Shown here in pieces: positions 22,113-22,129 of a DNA stretch of 22,129 bases. A program made the translations under genes and the position numbers. The stretch covers positions 36,616 through 58,744 of the forward strand of contig DCGW01000028.1 of the NCBI GenBank assembly GCA_002315335.1. The letters run 5' to 3'. Source of the stretch: Firmicutes bacterium UBA1768 (GTDB lineage: Bacteria; Bacillota; Clostridia; Peptostreptococcales; Anaerovoracaceae). Within the stretch, counting starts at the first letter, position 1, and the number at the start of each line of letters is the position of its first letter. A model generated the notes under the pieces. It was not told the DNA's origin. It saw nothing but the letters and a program-made list of their open reading frames with translations, and did no database searches.

Positions 22113-22129
22113 CTATGGAGGCCGATCTG

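Overview
The window looks like one piece of a low-GC Gram-positive anaerobe of class Clostridia. The basis is AT-rich DNA, strong Shine-Dalgarno (SD) sequences, near-consensus sigma-A promoters with 16-17 bp spacers, S-layer homology (SLH) and copper-amine-oxidase-like stalk domains on secreted proteins, a ThiI without a rhodanese domain, and an oxalate/formate-type MFS carrier. Genus cannot be fixed from the sequence. Both ends cut genes: feoB on the left and a cysteine desulfurase on the right.

Layout. 1-447 (minus): start of a feoAB ferrous-iron operon with a perfect promoter and a DtxR-type inverted repeat just downstream of it. 529-1794 (minus): ArsB/NhaD-type ion transporter. 2085-2632 (minus): BrnT/BrnA toxin-antitoxin pair with a palindrome over its -10 box. 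2719-4248 (minus): secreted glycoside-hydrolase-like (GHL10) protein with a stalk domain, flanked by three copies of a GACAGACA/TGTCTGTC palindromic repeat. 4684-5553 (plus): polytopic metal exporter candidate with a His/Cys-rich loop. 5597-6169 (minus): unrecognised membrane protein. 6264-12581 (minus): a five-gene run under one promoter at 12637-12665, made of two G3E (CobW-like) GTPases, a heterodimeric ABC exporter and a YbaK-type deacylase. 12582-13136: gene-poor, with two covarying 17-bp hairpins and a tRNA-3'-end-like fragment. 13137-14363 (plus): MFS carrier. 14545-17052 (plus): large secreted beta-helix protein. 17153-22112 (minus): cysteine desulfurase, thiI, a tiny ORF, a queuosine-precursor transporter and a CotH-kinase/SLH surface protein, all overlapping or closely packed.

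How the genes fit together. Three themes recur. The first is metal handling: Feo uptake, a candidate metal/arsenite exporter, and two G3E GTPases, one carrying a tract of about 47 histidines. The second is tRNA modification and quality control: cysteine desulfurase feeding ThiI for 4-thiouridine, a queuosine-precursor importer, and YbaK editing of misacylated tRNA. The third is the cell surface: GHL10, beta-helix and CotH-SLH proteins. No phage, CRISPR array, rRNA or intact tRNA was seen.

No clearly new system is proven here. The strongest leads are the covarying hairpin pair at 12772-12990, the GACAGACA repeat family around the GHL10 gene, and the unusual second GTPase, which lacks the CxCC metal motif but has a DUF1980-like tail.
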